Positions 1 through 8,537 are shown, counted from the first letter of the stretch. The stretch is 64,000 nucleotides of DNA from Micromonospora cremea (GCF_900143515.1 NZ_FSQT01000001.1:2170001-2234000); one strand, 5' to 3'. Numbers and translations: made by a program. The notes: generated from the letters alone by a model not told the origin.

Positions 1-1798
1 TGGAGAGGTGGGCGTAGTAGAACTCCGTGTCCGAGCGCCAGCCGAAGACGACGATCACGTCCCGGTTGGTGACCTCCACCGGTGTGTCGAGCCGTACCCG
101 CGCCTCGACCTCGACCGACGACCAGGCCGGCCCGGCGGTCAGCACGGCGTACTCGAAGGGCCGGCGCGGGCCCGGCCGGCTGACCCCGGCCTCGGCGAGG
201 ATGACCTGGTCGTGGGTGAACTGCCACTTCGCCGGGGTCACCGGCGCCCAGTTCGATGCCCCGGCGGTGCGGCGCAGGGTGGTGTTCCCGACGTCGCCGC
301 TGGCGAAGACCCGGGTGCCGGTGACCTTCCAGACCTTCCCGTTGGCCTTGGCGAGCACATAGAGCTCGCCGGCGGCGTCGGTGCCGAAGCGCAGGTCGAC
401 GCGGTTGGGGTCACCGGGCGCGCCGGGCCCGGAGAGGTCCCGCATGCGGACCGGCGCGCCCGCGTCGTTGAACAGGGCGAGCTGGTGGATCGGGGCCAGG
501 CCCCGCCCGCGGCGCATCTCGTTCGCCTCGGTGTAGAGCACCCGGCCGTCGACCAGGTCGCCGAAGACGTACTTGCCGCGCAGCGCGGGCAGCGCGCGGC
601 CCCGGTAGACGAAGCCGCCGGCCACCGCGACGCCGACGTCCGCGGTGCAGTTCCAGTCCGCGGCGGGGTCGTGGTCGTACGCGGCGACCGGGTAGGTGTA
701 TCCGTACCGGTCGTCGTCGGCGGGGAGCGGGAAGAGGCGGTCGCAGGGGTTGGTGGCCGTCTTGTCGAAGACGAAGGATCCCTCGCGCTCGCTCCAGCCG
801 AAGTTGTCGCCGGCGCGGACCTCGTAGATCGCCTCGATGGCGTGCTCACCGATGTGCCCGAGATACATGCGACCGGTCGCCCGGTCCCAGCTGAAGCGGT
901 GCGGGTCGCGGAAGCCCACGGCGTAGATCTCGCCGAGCGCGCCGGCGCGGCCGACGAAGGGATTCGTGGCGGGAATGCCGTACCGCCCGTTGGCGGAGGT
1001 GGTGCCCCGCGGGTCGATCCGCAACAGCTTGCCGTGCGGCATGCCCAGGTTCTGCGGGTCGGTGTTGCGCACGCCCAGACCGCCGTCGCCGACCGCCAGG
1101 TACAGCAGGCCGTAGTCGGGATCGTGGCGCTTCGCGGTGGGATTGAAGTTGATCTCCTGGATGCCGTGCACCTGGCCGCCGAAGCCGATGCGCAGGACCT
1201 CCCGCCGGGTGCCGGCGAACGTGTCGGCGCTCGGGTCGGTCGCCGTCCACTCGGTGATGACACCGTGGTAGATCGTGCCGGCCTGGGCGTAGTCCGGCGG
1301 GGTGGTCGTCGCCGACGCCAGCTCGGTGTGGATGGTGTAGAACCGGCCGTTGGCGCCGAACTCGGGGTGGAAGGCGACGTACCCGAAGCCCTGGCCCAGG
1401 CCACGGCCGGAGAAGAACTGCGGCGCGAAGGTCGCCGCCACGTCGAGGTAGACGTGCGGCACGCCACCTTCGACCAGGTAGAGGCTGCCGTTCAGGTCGG
1501 GCACCGCACGCCGGCCGGAGCCGTCGGGGACCTCCATGATGGTGTTGATCCGGGCGGTACGCATGAGCCGCTGATCGGTCGGGGCCGGGTTCGGGTGCGA
1601 CTGCGGGAAGCTGGCGTACTCGCTGAGGACCAGCCCGAGCCGGGACTGGATCGGCATCTCGGGGACCGGGTCGTAGACCGCGTCGGCGGCCCGGGCGGGC
1701 GTCGCGAGCACGGTGGACAGGATCAGCACGACGGCGGTGAGGCCGGCCGTCAACACGGATCTGCGGATCCTGCGGGCGCTGTCGTGGAGGATGAGCAC
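1..1798 (-). CDS. Secreted PQQ-type sugar dehydrogenase (3' end beyond window)
   Basis: Predicted secreted oxidoreductase of the glucose/sorbosone dehydrogenase beta-propeller family, which oxidises sugars with PQQ. The GTG start at 1798 is preceded by AAGGAG with 6 nt spacing. It opens a typical Sec signal (Arg-rich start, hydrophobic core, TPARAAD cleavage region). The propeller occupies about residues 45-500 and shows family phrases such as GLLYLAVGDGGLG, RIDPRG, GFRDPHRFSWD and KYVFGDLVDGR. A C-terminal part from about residue 520 looks like a LamG/3-keto-disaccharide-hydrolase-type beta sandwich (WSSVEVEARVRL). About 599 codons are present and the frame is still open at base 1, so the gene is cut by the window. 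It lies 37 bp downstream of the LamG gene on the same strand and probably forms an operon with it under the LacI operator. PQQ binding itself is family inference. Confidence 0.82.
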   Translation of the reverse strand, partial: MLILHDSARRIRRSVLTAGLTAVVLILSTVLATPARAADAVYDPVPEMPIQSRLGLVLSEYASFPQSHPNPAPTDQRLMRTARINTIMEVPDGSGRRAVPDLNGSLYLVEGGVPHVYLDVAATFAPQFFSGRGLGQGFGYVAFHPEFGANGRFYTIHTELASATTTPPDYAQAGTIYHGVITEWTATDPSADTFAGTRREVLRIGFGGQVHGIQEINFNPTAKRHDPDYGLLYLAVGDGGLGVRNTDPQNLGMPHGKLLRIDPRGTTSANGRYGIPATNPFVGRAGALGEIYAVGFRDPHRFSWDRATGRMYLGHIGEHAIEAIYEVRAGDNFGWSEREGSFVFDKTATNPCDRLFPLPADDDRYGYTYPVAAYDHDPAADWNCTADVGVAVAGGFVYRGRALPALRGKYVFGDLVDGRVLYTEANEMRRGRGLAPIHQLALFNDAGAPVRMRDLSGPGAPGDPNRVDLRFGTDAAGELYVLAKANGKVWKVTGTRVFASGDVGNTTLRRTAGASNWAPVTPAKWQFTHDQVILAEAGVSRPGPRRPFEYAVLTAGPAWSSVEVEARVRLDTPVEVTNRDVIVVFGWRSDTEFYYAHLS

Positions 1799-1835
1799 GC
1801 GTGTCTCCTTCTCGGTGGGACGGTGCCGAGGGTGG

Positions 1836-2792
1836 TCAGCGGGCCAGGTGGCGGTACTGCCTCCGCACGTCGCTCGCGGAGACCACGCTGTCGAGGAACA
1901 TCAGGCCGTCCATGCGGCAGTCACACGGGTTCCGCTCGAGCGTGTCCTGAGGGAAGCTCCCGCCGATCTTGATGCCCCGGGGGTCGGAGGCCGTGGTCAC
2001 GTGCGGGCCGGGCCCGGCCACGAGCCACGGGTCGTCGGTGCGGGTGTAGAAACCCTCCACCGGTTCCCCGTTCCGGTAGAGGGCGAGGGCGCCGGTGCCG
2101 AAGTCGAAGGTGGCGGCGAGGTGCACCCACTCCCCCGCCGGCAGCAGGTCCCGCCAGTCCTGGCTGGCCGCGAACGTCTGCGAGTTGCCGCCGTCGAGGC
2201 GACGGCCGAGCGCGACCAGGCGCAGCTCGCCGTTGACGTCGATCAGCTCCAGCAGGGCCCGGACGCCGTGGCCGTCGGAGTCGCCGGTCAGCACCCCGGC
2301 CAGTCCGATGGCGTTGTACCGGTCGTTCGGGTCGGGGGTGGTGGAGTTGGGCAGCGGGCTGTCCATCTCCAGCTTGAACCAGCCCATCACGGTGGTGCCC
2401 GCTGTCGCGCTGAAGGCGCGTAGGGTGCGCACCCCGCTGGCCGACCAGGTGCCGGCCTTCCAGTCGTCGTTGCCGGCCACCGCCGGGTCGACCTGCCGGG
2501 TCTGCACCGCGTTGCCGCTGCCCCGGTAGGCGTGGTCCCGCACCCGCATGGCGGCACCGCCGTTGACCAGCTCGATCTCGGTGCCGGACCGGCCCTGGTC
2601 GCGCTCGAGCGCGGGGTCGCCCGGCACCGGGTGGTCGAAGTCGTAGGCGGCGACCAAATGCCCTCGCAGGGCGGGGTGGACGTCGGACGGGCCGTTCCGG
2701 TCCGCCTGCGCCGGGGGCGCCCCCGCGCCGGTGAGTGCGCCGATCGCCAGGAGGGAGACGGTGGCGACGGCGGCTCGTCTGGCCCTGGACAT
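1836..2792 (-). CDS. Secreted LamG-domain (jellyroll) protein
   Basis: This 318-residue protein has a Sec signal peptide (SRARRAAVATVSLLAIGALT, then APPAQAD) followed by one concanavalin-like LamG/jellyroll domain filling most of the chain (AYDFDHPVPGDPAL near the N-terminus; HLAATFDFGTGALALYRNGE near the C-terminus). Such domains bind carbohydrate or decorate secreted enzymes; no catalytic motif is visible. An upstream in-frame ATG exists at 2816, but the ATG at 2792 has GAGGTG spaced 6 nt before it, so 2792 is preferred. It is the first gene of a leftward operon with the sugar dehydrogenase. The promoter region carries a LacI-type palindrome and faces a lacI-family gene, so induction by a sugar is likely. 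The exact ligand is unknown. Confidence 0.8.
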   Translation of the reverse strand: MSRARRAAVATVSLLAIGALTGAGAPPAQADRNGPSDVHPALRGHLVAAYDFDHPVPGDPALERDQGRSGTEIELVNGGAAMRVRDHAYRGSGNAVQTRQVDPAVAGNDDWKAGTWSASGVRTLRAFSATAGTTVMGWFKLEMDSPLPNSTTPDPNDRYNAIGLAGVLTGDSDGHGVRALLELIDVNGELRLVALGRRLDGGNSQTFAASQDWRDLLPAGEWVHLAATFDFGTGALALYRNGEPVEGFYTRTDDPWLVAGPGPHVTTASDPRGIKIGGSFPQDTLERNPCDCRMDGLMFLDSVVSASDVRRQYRHLAR

Positions 2793-2828
2793 CGCGTTCA
2801 CCTCATTTCGCGGCACGTCGGTGCCGGT

Positions 2829-2858
2829 TACGTAAGCGCTTACGTAAGCGCTTACGTA
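2829..2858. promoter_or_regulatory. Tandem LacI-family operator (30-bp perfect palindrome)
   Basis: The 30 bases are a perfect palindrome made of two copies of the LacI-type core TAAGCGCTTA embedded in CGTAAGCGCTTACG (2831-2844 and 2843-2856). Their centres lie 12 bp apart, with a third dyad centre between them at 2843/2844. The central CG is the hallmark of LacI/GalR operators. It lies between the leftward LamG/dehydrogenase operon and the rightward lacI-family gene, so it should control both. Confidence 0.8.
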
Positions 2859-2923
2859 CCCTAGGCTTCGATCAGCGTCACTGGCAATAGATCGGGTGAC
2901 ATGGATGTGCCGGGGAGTTGCGA

Positions 2924-3958
2924 ATGCCCAGGGCTGGCCAGCGGCCGCGCCTCGTCGACGTGGCCGAACGCGCCGCCGTCTCGCTGGCGACCGCCTCCCG
3001 GGCCCTCGCCGGCCGCGACGGAGTCAGCGCCGAGGTGGCCGACCGGATCCGCCGAATCGCCCGCGAGCTGGGGTACGTCGCCAACCCGTACGCCCGCACA
3101 CTCGCTGGCGGCGCCAGCTCCACCGTGGGCCTGATCGTCCACCAGGTCGACGACCCCTACTTCTCCGAGATCGCCGGCGGGGTCATCCAGCTCGCCGCCG
3201 AGCAGGGGCTGCTGGTGCAGATCTGCCAGTCCGGCAGGGACCCCGACTACGAGCTGCAACAGCTGCGCCACCTCATCGCCCAGCGGGTCGGCATCATCCT
3301 GATCAGCGGTTCCGGGTACGACGACCCGCGGGTGGAGGCCGAGGCCCGGGCCGAGCTGGCGGCGTTCCAGGACCACGGCGGCCGCGTCGCCGCGATCGGG
3401 CGGCACGCGCTCGGCGTCGACGCCGTCCTGCCGGACAACGAGGCCGGCGGCAACGCGCTCGCCCACCACCTGATAGATCTCGGTCACCGGCGGATCACGG
3501 TCGCCGCGGGCAGCGCCGGTCTCACCACGGTCGCCGACCGGCTCGCCGGCGTCTCGTCGGCGCTGCGGCAGCGCGGGCTGCCCCCGGCCGACCTCGCCGT
3601 CGTGCACGGCGACTTCACCCGTGGCGGCGGCCGGACGGTCACCGAGCAGATCCTGAACGAACACCCGGAGACGACCGCGATCATCGCGCTCAACGATGCG
3701 ATGGCCATGGGAGTGCTGTCGACGCTGCGCTCCCGCCGCATTCCGGTGCCCAGGCGGATGTCGGTCGTCGGCTTCGACGACGTCTCGGTGGCCGCCGACC
3801 TCGCGCCGAGCCTCACCACCATCCGGCTGCCGATGACCGAGATGGGCCGTACGGCGCTCAGCCTCGCACTCAAGCCCCGCTCGGCGCGTCCCCGGCGCCG
3901 CTCCACCGGGCACCTGCTGGTCGTCCGCGACTCGACCGGCCCGGTGCCGCCGGCCTGA
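2924..3958 (+). CDS. LacI-family transcriptional regulator
   Basis: This 344-residue repressor has an N-terminal LacI helix-turn-helix (LVDVAERAAVSLATASRAL) with the hinge helix up to about residue 60 (NPYARTLAGG). A periplasmic-binding-protein-like effector domain of the LacI type (Peripla_BP_3) fills about residues 62-335, with family signatures VGLIVHQVDDPYFSEI, DNEAGG and VVGFDDVSVAADLAP. The ATG at 2924 has GGGAG spaced 6 nt upstream; the TTG at 2918 would sit directly against that site and is rejected. It is divergent from the LamG/sugar dehydrogenase operon and separated from it by the palindromic operator, so it most likely represses that operon and itself until a sugar effector binds. 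The effector cannot be read from sequence. Confidence 0.9.
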   Translation: MPRAGQRPRLVDVAERAAVSLATASRALAGRDGVSAEVADRIRRIARELGYVANPYARTLAGGASSTVGLIVHQVDDPYFSEIAGGVIQLAAEQGLLVQICQSGRDPDYELQQLRHLIAQRVGIILISGSGYDDPRVEAEARAELAAFQDHGGRVAAIGRHALGVDAVLPDNEAGGNALAHHLIDLGHRRITVAAGSAGLTTVADRLAGVSSALRQRGLPPADLAVVHGDFTRGGGRTVTEQILNEHPETTAIIALNDAMAMGVLSTLRSRRIPVPRRMSVVGFDDVSVAADLAPSLTTIRLPMTEMGRTALSLALKPRSARPRRRSTGHLLVVRDSTGPVPPA

Positions 3959-4062
3959 TCCGGCCGAGCGGTCGGTCGGATTCGGCGGCAATGCCGCACC
4001 GGGCTGCTCCGCTTCTGGCACCGTCGAGGGGTCCGCCCACCCGTGACTGGTCAGGAGAGGCC

Positions 4063-4938
4063 ATGGCCGAGATCGCTGTGCGCCACCGGACGGTCGAGGT
4101 CGACGGCATCACGATCTTCTACCGGGAGGCCGGCGCCACGGACGCGCCGGTGGTGCTGCTGCCGCACGGCTACCCGTCGTCGTCGTTCCAGTTCCGCCAC
4201 CTGCTGCCCGCGCTGGCCGACCGGTGGTGGGGCATAGCGCCCGACTACCCCGGCTTCGGCTACAGCGACACGCCCGACCCCGGCCGGTTCGCGTACACCT
4301 TCGACGCGCACGCCGACCTGCTCCGGCGGTTCACCGAGACGCTCGGGCTGACCCGCTACGTGATCTATCTCCAGGACTACGGCAGCCAGTTCGGGTTGCG
4401 CCTGGCGATGGCCGCACCGGAGCGGGTCGCCGGCCTCATCATCCAGAACGGCGACATCTACCCGGACCAGCACGGGCCCAAGTACGAGCCGCTCAAACGA
4501 TTCTGGCGTGAGCCGACCGACGAGGGCCGGGCCCAGCTGGCCGCCGTGATCAACGAGGAGGGCTTCCGGCGCGAGTTCCTGGGCGAGCTGCCGGACCGGC
4601 TGGCCGACCGGGTGAGCCCGGACCTGTGGCGGCTCTCCGGGGCGCTGGTCGCGGATCCGCGGCGACGCGACGCCTGGCTCCGGCTCCTCGCCGACCAGGG
4701 CAGCACCGTCGGGTGGTTCCCCCGGCAGCAGGAGTACCTGCGTACCCACCGGCCGCCCACGCTGATCGTGTGGGGGCCGCACGACGGCTACATGCCGGCG
4801 GGCGCGGCCCGCGCCTACCTGCGGGATCTGCCCGACGCCGACCTGCAACTGCTCGACGGTGGCCACTGGCTGCTCGAGACGCACCTCGACGAGGTGGTGC
4901 GGCTGGTCCGCGACTTCCTCGCCCGTGTGCGGCCCTGA
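4063..4938 (+). CDS. Alpha/beta hydrolase (haloalkane dehalogenase/epoxide hydrolase-like)
   Basis: This 291-residue cytoplasmic alpha/beta hydrolase starts at an ATG with AGGAGAGG just upstream. It has the oxyanion motif HGYPSS near residue 35 and a nucleophile elbow YLQDYGSQFG with Asp at about 105 in place of serine. Asp at this position is typical of dehalogenases and epoxide hydrolases, which form an ester intermediate. The acid and base appear as GPHDGY and GGHWLLE near the C-terminus. The substrate cannot be assigned. It stands alone between the LacI regulator and a decayed lectin fragment. Confidence 0.82.
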   Translation: MAEIAVRHRTVEVDGITIFYREAGATDAPVVLLPHGYPSSSFQFRHLLPALADRWWGIAPDYPGFGYSDTPDPGRFAYTFDAHADLLRRFTETLGLTRYVIYLQDYGSQFGLRLAMAAPERVAGLIIQNGDIYPDQHGPKYEPLKRFWREPTDEGRAQLAAVINEEGFRREFLGELPDRLADRVSPDLWRLSGALVADPRRRDAWLRLLADQGSTVGWFPRQQEYLRTHRPPTLIVWGPHDGYMPAGAARAYLRDLPDADLQLLDGGHWLLETHLDEVVRLVRDFLARVRP

Positions 4939-4963
4939 GCGGCGAGACGGCCGCCGGCCACGG

Positions 4964-5147
4964 TCAGCCCCGGGCCCAGCGCTGGTTGGCCGCCCCGTGA
5001 CAGGCTCAGAGGACCACCTTGGTGGTGTTGCCGGTGGCCGCCCCCGCCACGTCGAGGCAGAGCCCGGACTGCTCGCCCACGATGGTGCCGTCGGCCCGCC
5101 ACGTCCAGCGCTGGTTGCGCTGCCCGTTGCACGGCCAGATGACTCGA
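4964..5147 (-). pseudogene. Ricin-type beta-trefoil (CBM13) C-terminal remnant
   Basis: Read on the minus strand, the frame gives CNGQRNQRWTWRADGTI, then LCLDVAGAATGN, then TTKVVL. A TGA follows where ricin repeats have a tryptophan codon, and the same frame continues ACHGAANQRWARG to a second stop. These are the QxW and cluded-Cys features of the last repeat of a CBM13 domain. No start, signal peptide or catalytic domain is attached. It is best read as the tail of a lost secreted glycosidase. A related intact ricin domain occurs in this window in the lyase at 55837-57450. Confidence 0.7.
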
Positions 5148-5202
5148 CGGTCAAACATGCCTGCCGTTCCCGAACCGCGCTTCCGCGGGGGATGATCCCC
5201 GG

Positions 5203-5607
5203 ATGACAGCGACGAGGGGTACGTCCGCATCGCTCGGGGCTCTGTTCCTGGCGGTGGCCACGGTCGGGGTGTGGGTGCTCTGGCTGGGCTGGGACACCGA
5301 GTACACCGTCGACCCGCAGACCGGTTCGCGTAGCGGCCCGTACGAGCCGTGGCAGGTGATCGGCTGCGTGCTGACCCTGGCGCTGCTCGCCGCCCTGGCC
5401 GGCACGCGGCTGAGCCCGTGGCTGGTGGCGCCGGTGATGACGGTGGCCTTCACGGCGGCCTGGTCGCGGGGGGCGTTGTCGTCCGACGACAGCGGGTTGT
5501 GGGCCGTCGGGGCGATTCTGGTGCTGATCGGGATGGCGATCGGCAGCACGCTGGTCAGCATCGGCGCGCACCGGCTCAGCCGGCACCTGGCCCGCCGACC
5601 CAGCTAG
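5203..5607 (+). CDS. Small four-helix membrane protein, unknown function
   Basis: This 134-residue protein has four hydrophobic segments of transmembrane length (about residues 9-27, 50-66, 74-90 and 99-119) and short polar loops. The first loop is acidic and polar (DTEYTVDPQTGSRSGPYEP) and the C-terminus is Arg-rich (HRLSRHLARRPS), which suggests a cytoplasmic tail. Codon use matches its neighbours, and the ATG at 5203 is the first sensible start; its ribosome site is weak. I do not recognise a family. It resembles the many short integral membrane proteins of actinomycetes. Confidence 0.65.
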   Translation: MTATRGTSASLGALFLAVATVGVWVLWLGWDTEYTVDPQTGSRSGPYEPWQVIGCVLTLALLAALAGTRLSPWLVAPVMTVAFTAAWSRGALSSDDSGLWAVGAILVLIGMAIGSTLVSIGAHRLSRHLARRPS

Positions 5608-5693
5608 GGCCTGCTGGCCGCGGCCGGGTTCGCCCTCGGCCGTCCCCGGTAGACCAACCGCCCATAGTGGACGGATGTCAGGTGTGATCTCGT

Positions 5694-6715
5694 GTGGCCA
5701 TGATCACTCCGACTCCCCTCATGCGCCTGGTTGCCGGCATCTGGGGGTTCAAGACCCTCGCGGTCGGCGTTGAACTCGGCCTGTTCACCCGGCTCGCCGG
5801 TGGCCGGACGATGACCGTCGAGCAGGCGGCCGCCGAGTTCGGTCTGGCCGATCGGCCGGCGGACCTGCTGCTGGCCGCGAGCGCCTCGCTCGGCCTGCTG
5901 GAGAAGGCCGGCGACGGCTACCGCAACTCGGCGCTGGCCGAGCAGTTCCTGGTCGAGGGCCACCCGTACTACTTCGGAGCCCAGGTTCGCTACTCCGACC
6001 TGCGTACCTATCTGCCCTGGCACCGCATCGGGGGAGCGCTGCGCACCGACCGGCCACTGACCTGGGACCCGCAGGCCCAGCAGTCGATGTTCGACACCAC
6101 CGACCCGGAGATGCTGGCGCAGTTCTGGGACGCCATGTACTCCACGTCCAGCTTCACCGCCGGTGCGCTGGCCGAGGCGTACGACTTCTCCGCGCATCAC
6201 CGGCTGCTCGACGTGGGCGGCGGGGCGGGCGCGTTCCGATCGAGTTCTGCCGCCGCCTGCCCGGGCTGCGGGCGACCGTCCTGGACCTGCCGCACGTCTG
6301 CGAACGGGCCGAGGAGCGGATCGCGGCTGCCGGCCTTACCGGGCGGATCGGCACGCTGCCCGGCGACTTCCTCGCCGACCCGGCGCTGCCGGGCGGGCAC
6401 GACGTCATCCTGCTCAGCATGATCCTGCATGACTGGGACGAGCCGACGAATCGCGCGTTGCTGGCGCGGTGCCACGCGGCGCTGCCGCCCGGCGGGGCGG
6501 TCGTCGTCTGCGAACTGCTGCTCAACGATGAGCGCACCGGGCCGCCGGAAGCCGCTCTGATGGGCATGAACATGCTGGTCGAGACTGAGGGTGGCCGGAA
6601 ATACTCGGGCGCCGTATACAGCGCCTGGCTCGCCGACGCCGGCTTCGTCGACGTTCGCACGGTGCCGTTCGACGCCCCCGGCGCCAACGGCGCGGTGGTG
6701 GCCCGCCGGGCCTGA
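5694..6715 (+). pseudogene. O-methyltransferase (acetylserotonin-OMT family), frameshifted
   Basis: The frame from 5694 (GTG; alternative ATG at 5700) encodes a winged-helix dimerisation domain (FKTLAVGVELGLFTRL) and runs to the SAM motif LLDVGGGAGAF. It then leaves frame at about 6236. Losing one C there explains the break: inserting one base restores PIEFCRRLPGLRATVLDLP, and the rest continues in the frame that ends at 6715 (MILHDWDE, LPPGGAVVVCELLL). With the correction it would be a full-length, roughly 340-residue class I SAM O-methyltransferase of the type that modifies secondary metabolites. Either the gene is inactivated or one base is missing in the assembly. The rest is well conserved, so the damage is recent or artefactual. 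Confidence 0.8.
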
Positions 6716-6730
6716 CCGTCGACGCCACCC

Positions 6731-6762
6731 GGCCCACGCGAGCCCGAGGGCCTGCGTGGGCC
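6731..6762. terminator. Hairpin between convergent genes
   Basis: GGCCCACGC (6731-6739) pairs perfectly with GCGTGGGCC (6754-6762) across a 14-nt loop. It lies between the convergent methyltransferase and hydrolase genes, so it can end transcription from either side. Confidence 0.6.
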
Positions 6763-6814
6763 AGGTGTGGCGGCGGAAACGCCGCGCTGGCGTCCGATCA
6801 GATGCCGGTACGGA

Positions 6815-7666
6815 TCAGGCCCGAGCCTTGGCCGGTTGCTTGAGGAAGTTCAACATCGCCTTGTTGACGTCGTCGGCATGTGTCCACGGGATACCGTGCG
6901 GCGCACCCTTGAGCGTGATGAGCTCGCTGGTCGGCAGCATCGGCGCGAGCCGCTGGCCGGTCACCGGGAAGGGCAGCACGTTGTCCTTGTCGCCCTGGAT
7001 GATCAGGACCGGCACGTCGATCTTCGGCAGATCGGGCCGGAAGTCCTCCAGCCAGGCGTCCACCGAGTCGTGGGTAGCCTTGCCGGAGGCCATCGCGCCG
7101 ATCTGCCAGTGCGCGTGGTACGCCTCCTCGCTGACCAGCTTGCCCTTGTTCTCGCTGTAGTTGAAGAACGCGTCGCAGAACTGGGTCAGATAGGCGAAGC
7201 GGTCCTTGGTGATGGCCTTCTGGAACCCCTGGAAGAGGCTCTTGTCGACGCCCTCCGGGTTGTTCTGGGCCTTGACCAGCATCGGTTGCAGCGGGCTGAG
7301 CAGCACCGCCCGGCTCACCCGCTGCGAGCCGTAGTTGCCCAGGTAGCGGACCACCTCGCCGGTGCCCATCGAGTGACCCACCAGCATCGCGTCGCGCAGG
7401 TCCAGCTCGGTCATCAGGATGTCGACGTCCGCGGCGAAGGTGTTGTAGTCGTACCCGAACGCCGGCTGCGCGGAGTTACCGAAACCGCGCCGATCGAGGG
7501 TGATCGTCCGATATCCGGCGTTGAGCAGCGCGTTGGTCTCCTTCTCCCAGGTCGCCCCGTTGAACGGGAAACCGTGGATCAGCACCACCGGCTGACCGGA
7601 TCCGTGATCCTCGTAGTAGAGGTCGATGGGCGCGGAGTTCTCCGTACCCACGGTGATGAAAGGCAT
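6815..7666 (-). CDS. Alpha/beta hydrolase, chloroperoxidase-like
   Basis: This 283-residue serine hydrolase belongs to the non-heme (cofactor-free) chloroperoxidase/arylesterase group. It shows the oxyanion motif HGFPFN (31-36), LDRRGFGNS, nucleophile elbow VGHSMGTGE with Ser at about 99, acid loop IIQGDKDNVLP and base motif GAPHGIPW near the C-terminus. AGGAGA lies upstream of the ATG at 7666. The chain is of normal length and has no signal peptide. It resembles the hydrolase at 53469-54290 in the motifs. The physiological substrate is unknown; perhydrolase activity in this family is usually a side activity. Confidence 0.85.
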   Translation of the reverse strand: MPFITVGTENSAPIDLYYEDHGSGQPVVLIHGFPFNGATWEKETNALLNAGYRTITLDRRGFGNSAQPAFGYDYNTFAADVDILMTELDLRDAMLVGHSMGTGEVVRYLGNYGSQRVSRAVLLSPLQPMLVKAQNNPEGVDKSLFQGFQKAITKDRFAYLTQFCDAFFNYSENKGKLVSEEAYHAHWQIGAMASGKATHDSVDAWLEDFRPDLPKIDVPVLIIQGDKDNVLPFPVTGQRLAPMLPTSELITLKGAPHGIPWTHADDVNKAMLNFLKQPAKARA

Positions 7667-7852
7667 GTTCTTCTCCTGCTCCGGTTCGGGCTATCGGACG
7701 TCGGCGCTTTCCCGCCCGATCGCCGGATATGCCGGTTCACCGGGAGGGCCGGACCCTGGGTCGCAGGCCGGCAGGGCGGCCCACTCCATCGACATTTATC
7801 AACGTCGCTGTTAGGGTCGCCGGTAGAAAGTTTCGGCGTACGGGAGGTGGGC

Positions 7853-8173
7853 ATGCCCCGTCGGATCCACACCGGCGTCGCCGCGTTGGCCATCGGGGCG
7901 GCCACGGCCGCCCTGGGCGCCGCGCCGGCCCACGCCGACCCGGTGGTGCCACGGCACGCCATCGTGGTCTGCCAGAGCGCCAGCTTCTACGCCAACTACG
8001 ACTCCGCCGGCGGCCCCACGGGTCTGAAACGCACACTCGGGTACGGCAACAAGATCGGCCACACCCCGGGCGCGCACCCGGTCTACAGCGGGTGGGCCGC
8101 CTCGTTCGACTTCGGTCCGAACGACTGGGGCTACCTGCGGGCCGAGTGCATCGGCGGGTACGACTCATGGTGA
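7853..8173 (+). CDS. Small secreted protein, unknown
   Basis: This 106-residue protein has a clear Sec signal (MPRRIHTGVAALAIGAATAA, then APAHAD) and a mature part of about 78 residues rich in Tyr, Gly and Trp with two cysteines (VVCQSASFYANY and AECIGGYDSW). The cysteines probably form a disulfide. The ATG at 7853 has GGGAGGTG upstream. The pattern of a short strand after the first Cys and a closing WGYLRAECI suggests an SH3-like beta barrel, but this is only an impression. The stop overlaps the start of the next small secreted gene by 7 bp, so the two are translationally coupled and probably act together outside the cell. Confidence 0.72.
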   Translation: MPRRIHTGVAALAIGAATAALGAAPAHADPVVPRHAIVVCQSASFYANYDSAGGPTGLKRTLGYGNKIGHTPGAHPVYSGWAASFDFGPNDWGYLRAECIGGYDSW

Positions 8174-8460
8174 ACCGACTCGCCACCCGGGCGACGGCCG
8201 GCCTGCTGGCCGGGGTCATCGCCGCTACGCTGAGCGCGCCGGCTCCGGCGCAGGCCGCCAACGGCACCATCGGCCAGCGGGAGACGGTGTGCGCGAGCGA
8301 CCTGTTCGTCCGCACCCAGCCCAACGGGGCCTGGATGGGCACCCTCTACCAGGGCCAGACCTTCCTCGTCGAGGGTCCCCGCAGCGGCGGTTACATCTAC
8401 GGCTTCGCCTACGGGCACATCAACCGGCGCGGCTGGGTGCAGGACGGCTGGTTCTGCTGA
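8167..8460 (+). CDS. Small secreted SH3-like domain protein
   Basis: This 97-residue protein begins with ATG at 8167, inside the end of the preceding gene (ATGGTGA overlap). It has a Sec signal (ATAGLLAGVIAATLSAPAPAQAA) and a mature part that reads as one bacterial SH3 domain: VCASDLFVRTQPNGAWMGTLYQGQTF, then RRGWVQDGWFC. Two terminal cysteines could close the barrel. Bacterial SH3 domains of this sort often bind cell-wall peptides. The neighbouring gene encodes a protein of similar size and layout, so the pair may be diverged duplicates. Confidence 0.72.
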   Translation: MVNRLATRATAGLLAGVIAATLSAPAPAQAANGTIGQRETVCASDLFVRTQPNGAWMGTLYQGQTFLVEGPRSGGYIYGFAYGHINRRGWVQDGWFC

Positions 8461-8537
8461 TCCCGTCCGCCCGGCACGCCGCGACACCGGCCGGACAGGG
8501 GTGTCCCGACCCGACCGTCGCGGCCTAGCCTCGGGGC

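Noticed and set aside
8..1972. Long plus-strand open frame opposite the sugar dehydrogenase
   Set aside because: It is the codon-aligned antisense of a clear secreted enzyme. The translation is Arg/Gly/Val-rich with no domain, and it crosses the start of the real gene and the LamG gene.
4964..5147. Selenocysteine or readthrough at the TGA in the ricin fragment
   Set aside because: No start, no upstream domain and no selenocysteine element; the TGA sits where ricin repeats have Trp, so it is simply a nonsense change in a remnant.
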